Source: Chelonoidis abingdonii (lineage: Eukaryota; Chordata; Testudines; Testudinidae). From it: DNA of 64,000 nt. The stretch is from the NCBI RefSeq assembly GCF_003597395.2, contig NC_133790.1, positions 27,565,970 through 27,629,969 of the forward strand, read 5' to 3'. The notes below the pieces were generated by a model, which did not search any database, had not been told where the DNA came from, and worked only from the letters and a program-made list of their open reading frames with translations. The position numbers were made by a program, and so were the translations under genes. Shown here in pieces: positions 60,560 to 64,000 of the stretch (its first letter is position 1; each line of letters opens with the position of its first letter).

Positions 60560-63500
60560 GCTACTCTGGGATGCCGCCCGGAGGCCCAATAACGTCGATT
60601 TCCGTCACAACGAACCCTAATCCAAGTTGCACATCGAATTAGCGCTACGCTCGTCGTTTGGGAGAGTTTCCGAAAATCGTCTTAAGAGCGTTTAACATCG
60701 ATATTAATGAGACTCGTGTGAACGGATAACAGCGTTAAATCGGTATATTCGCCATTAAACCGATTTAAAGAGTCGCAGCTGTAACTGGCCTAAGTGGCTG
60801 TAATTCCTAGCCAGGGTTTATAGTCAGCTGAGGAGCTAACTAGAAGCACTTAAGTGAATGTTTACATCCAGAAAAGAGAAGAGTGCAGGGGATGTGGTAA
60901 AGCAAAACCAGCATGGAGATCTGGAAATACGAGAGACTCTTTTATATATAACTTATATTATCAGTTTGCCCATTGTGGGGAGGAGAGGTTTAAAGAAAAA
61001 CAAACCACCCACATCAAGAAATGGCAGTTGAAAGACTTGGCAAGTTTTATTGATATCACTGATTGAAATGCAGAAGGTGAAGGAGATGCCCAACTCAACA
61101 GGAGGACTTCCTTTTCATTGCTCCGCTCCGTTCTGTCATATGGACCAGCATACTTATGCTAGTTACATATGGCTGTTGTAAGTTTGTTGGCAGTTGAGCC
61201 ATTTCTGAAAGCTGCGTACCTCTTGCTCAAATCTCAGGGCAGAACAGTTGTTACGCTTCTCGACCAATGGCAGGAAACTTTGTTACTAAGGGAGCTGTTT
61301 GGCATGAGGAAAGTTTTCTTGTGCCCCCCTTTTTCGCCTCATTTTGTTTGTTGTTAATTGATGGCATATGGAAGCTATTACAATGGAGCATGCTTTTACT
61401 CTGGTGAAATGAAAATGTTGGAATCCCTGCAGTATTCATTCAGATGCCTTAATGTAAGCAGGCCGGGACATGTTTGATAAGTTCAGTCAGTGGGGAGGAA
61501 ATATTGACATCTTCTGTGAGCAGTTCAGCTCTTATTTCTTTGCACCCTTTGTATATGCACTTCCAATACAATGTTCAGATGTTTTAGTTGGGAGAGGAGG
61601 TCTTTACAGGGATCACTCAGCACTGTCAGATCGTTTCCCATTAGCAAGTAAACTTGTGAGGGTGAGCAGATTCGATGCATGCCAAGAAAAGAAGGGGAAT
61701 TGCAATGAGTCCGTTGGTTTATCTAAATTAATTTTAGAAACTCTTCATCCAGTGGCTAAAGCTTCTGAAAACCAAGCAGTCTGCTCCTGGTATGCCGAGA
61801 CGAACTTATCTGGAGCCTTGAGCCAACTTCTACACAGGAAAAATTGTTTTATTGTGGGTTTGTTTTGCAGAGAGTAAAAGGGAATCTGTGTTTTTAGCTT
61901 TTCTAAAACCTGAGTAACCCTGAAGGTGAATAGGAAGTTTTCAGACAACAGAGAGGGAGAACGTAAATTGTTTGACTCTTCTCCCTTCTGCCATCTCCAA
62001 ATATCCTGCATCTGCATTCCTGAAGCCAAGACTGACAGCAGTTGTGGAAGCAGCCTGCTCTCCGCTCTTACGAGAGTCCCGTGAAGAGATCCCTCGCTAT
62101 CTGACTGAGCCTGACCTATGGTAAATGCATTGGGGTGTTCACAGCATGATTGGATGCAAAGGGAAAGGTTGCATTAGCTGTTCATGTTATCGGGAGCACT
62201 GAGGAAATTAGTTACCTGGATGGCTGCCAAGCTAAAGTCAGAAGAGTCATATTTTAAATGTATTATTATTTCAGCCAGATGATACGTGCCTTGGGATTCT
62301 AGATAAGCCTCTGGAAACCCAGTGGGAAATAAGCAGATCAGAGTAATATGGAGTTCTGCAATGGGGAACAACTTCACGAATCAGCTCATTCTATGTGAGA
62401 TCAGCATGGAGATGTTGTTTGGGCAGAGGAATACATAGCAGTCTCCAAAATTTTTGTTTCTGACTTCATGCTCTGAGAGCTGTTGTGTGTTTTGCACTTG
62501 TCCCACAGGAGAATCTCATTTGTATTTCAAGCAGTGAGCATCTTGTGTAGAAAGGTTGGAAAAGTTTTTGTTTAATGCAGTGGCTGCCTTTTCTTTCCAT
62601 TCAAATGGTGTGACTAAATTGATCTGACCTAAGTTTTTATGCTTTAAATCTTGTGGGTATTGTCAAGTTTGGTGGTAGTGAAAATATTTGAAGAAGAGAA
62701 ATGAAATAATCGGTTCCTGATATTTGAAAGCCTTCCGATCGTTTTAAGGGAACTTGTATCAAACTGGCAAGTCTGAGTGAGTGGAATGGGCAACCGTGGA
62801 CACAAGCCCCTACAAAGGACTAGCAGTCTATGAAGCGTAATAAAGTGAATGGCTTTCAACTGTAAGTTGGCCCCACATGTCCTGGTGATGTTTCACAATG
62901 AGAAAAATAAGGAATGGTATAAATATACCTGTCTCCTAAGTAGCCATGTACTCCACCAGTTGATACCAGCAGTTAAGAAGGATTTCCCACAGCTCACCCC
63001 CTACCCTCAGTTGGGTCAATTTACAGCTCTCAGAGGTCCCTATTTATCCCTAAGATCCTGCCATAGGTCAAAAATGAATGTTTAGGCTAATGGTTTGAGC
63101 TCATTTGTGAGTTTCCACTTCTGTTATATTTTGTTTCAGGATATATTTCAGAAATTTGTTCTCACAGTGTTAAGCAAATATAATAATGTATTAGCAAAGA
63201 TATATTAATCAATTAATTAGGATTATGAATTTAACACTTAAATGCAGAAGTAGTAGGGCCAGTTACAAAACTGTGTGCAGTTAAGGCAACAAACTAGGTT
63301 TCCATTATAATTAATGTTTCCTTGCACTGCTAAAACTTTTTCTAAACATCACCATTCTGGGCTGAAATTTCATTTTTTAGCTCTGCTCCGAAGAGAGGGG
63401 TGGTGGGTGAACTGGAAAAAAATCATTCATTGGGTCTGGATGACGTTTGGACCTTCTGCTGCAGAGTTCCCAATGAGGCTTGCTTTGTTGGGCTGGAGAA

Positions 63501-64000
63501 TTTGAAAATATAATTATTCTTTTTATATTTGACTGAAAAAATGTAATATGTGCGAAGGTTCAGCAAATACTGATGAAACCATGGTCCTCTTAATTCCATT
63601 AAACATTCTCTCTGACCAGGATACTTTCAGCTTTCTGTCAGGTCTAAAATTTACATAAGGAAGTGGTCCCTGAATATGCGCACATGCATAATCCTTTAAA
63701 CATAATAAAAGCAGATCCACAATTAAAGGTCTCTAAGAAATTTTGTCGATTATCTTTTCATTAAAAAATGCTGCAACTGTCGTGGATAAATAGAAAAGGT
63801 TGGCTTCAGCATCTGTAAGCATTGCATTCATAGAAGCTCAAGGTGGAAGGAGAGGATAAATAGTCACCAAATTCATCCACATGTTTAAAAAAAGACAAGA
63901 AAGAATAGCTGACTGAACATGCATGTTTAGATTCACTTGAAGTTTGGTATCTCAAAGCTTTTATGGTCACTCTGCGATGCTGTGTTATGTTCATTGATTC
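60560..64000 (-). repeat. Right arm of large inverted repeat
   Basis: This is the reverse complement of about 44683-48215. In a 200-base comparison (63290-63490 against about 45211-45420) I count roughly 15 differences, mostly 1-3 base deletions in simple runs. It continues past the window edge. The candidate exon copy here (62016-62110) lacks the ATG and has frameshifts. Confidence 0.95.
60563..60790 (-). repeat. Harbinger terminal region, right
   Basis: This is the reverse complement of the left terminal region (ccattaaaccgatttaaaga, ataacgtcgatttccgtcac), with several small gaps. Confidence 0.85.

Larger units (their letters stand above)
56880..60560. repeat. Rearranged copies of the trihelix 5' end
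   Basis: Two direct copies (about 58410-59430 and 59480-60560, offset 1.06-1.17 kb) share landmarks such as ttctgtaacggagct (59200, 60328) and gcagcctc...tgacagtc. An inverted copy covers part of 56940-58340: the stretch near 57885 reads gcattcttggctgagcgccc, the complement of 58995-59025. All are noisy. Confidence 0.75.
47986..60790. mobile_element. PIF/Harbinger element, broken and rearranged
   Basis: It starts GGCCAGGTCTACACTGCGAC after TTA and ends with the near complement (gtcgcagctgtaactggcc) before TAA. Inside are remnants of a Harbinger transposase on the + strand and a trihelix/Myb-like protein on the - strand, the two-gene set of this superfamily. At 12.8 kb it is far longer than a usual element of a few kb. 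The flank beyond each end is the same sequence inverted, so the right end may be a copy of the left end. Neither coding region is intact. Confidence 0.75.

Overview
The window is vertebrate nuclear DNA, most likely from a turtle or another non-avian reptile. It has short exons with GT-AG introns, a tail-to-tail gene pair also known from mammals, several CR1 LINE tails, tRNA-derived SINEs, and DNA transposons of the PIF/Harbinger, hAT and mariner/Tigger types. The turtle assignment rests on my recognition of the repeats and is an inference.

From 1 to about 7.9 kb on the + strand are the last ten coding exons of SLC8B1 (NCLX, the mitochondrial Na+/Li+/Ca2+ exchanger), ending in a stop at 7130 and a polyA signal at 7867. 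From about 9.0 to 46.7 kb on the - strand is TPCN1 (two-pore channel 1, an endolysosomal Na+/Ca2+ channel). It has 26 well-supported coding exons plus a candidate first exon at 46619-46703. With that exon the reading frame closes exactly to 806 codons plus stop. The two genes converge, with about 1.1 kb between their predicted 3' ends.

From 44.7 kb to the right edge the window is dominated by a very large inverted repeat. The arm at about 44683-48215 returns in reverse complement at about 60560-64000 and runs off the end. Its ends are the terminal repeats of a PIF/Harbinger transposon. The 12.3 kb between the arms holds broken Harbinger transposase and trihelix/Myb-like coding remnants, several rearranged copies of the trihelix 5' end, and over 5 kb of sequence I cannot recognise that lacks the CpG depletion expected of a vertebrate. 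Right-arm differences from the left are mostly short deletions in simple runs. I think a fold-back or unpolished long-read artefact is the most likely cause, with a real palindrome the alternative.

I found no new defence or biosynthetic system. The points most worth a second look are the inverted repeat, unusual selectivity-filter residues in TPC1 (T-S-N and V-N-D), the candidate alternative first exon, a 70-bp near-perfect intronic hairpin, and a GC-AG intron.
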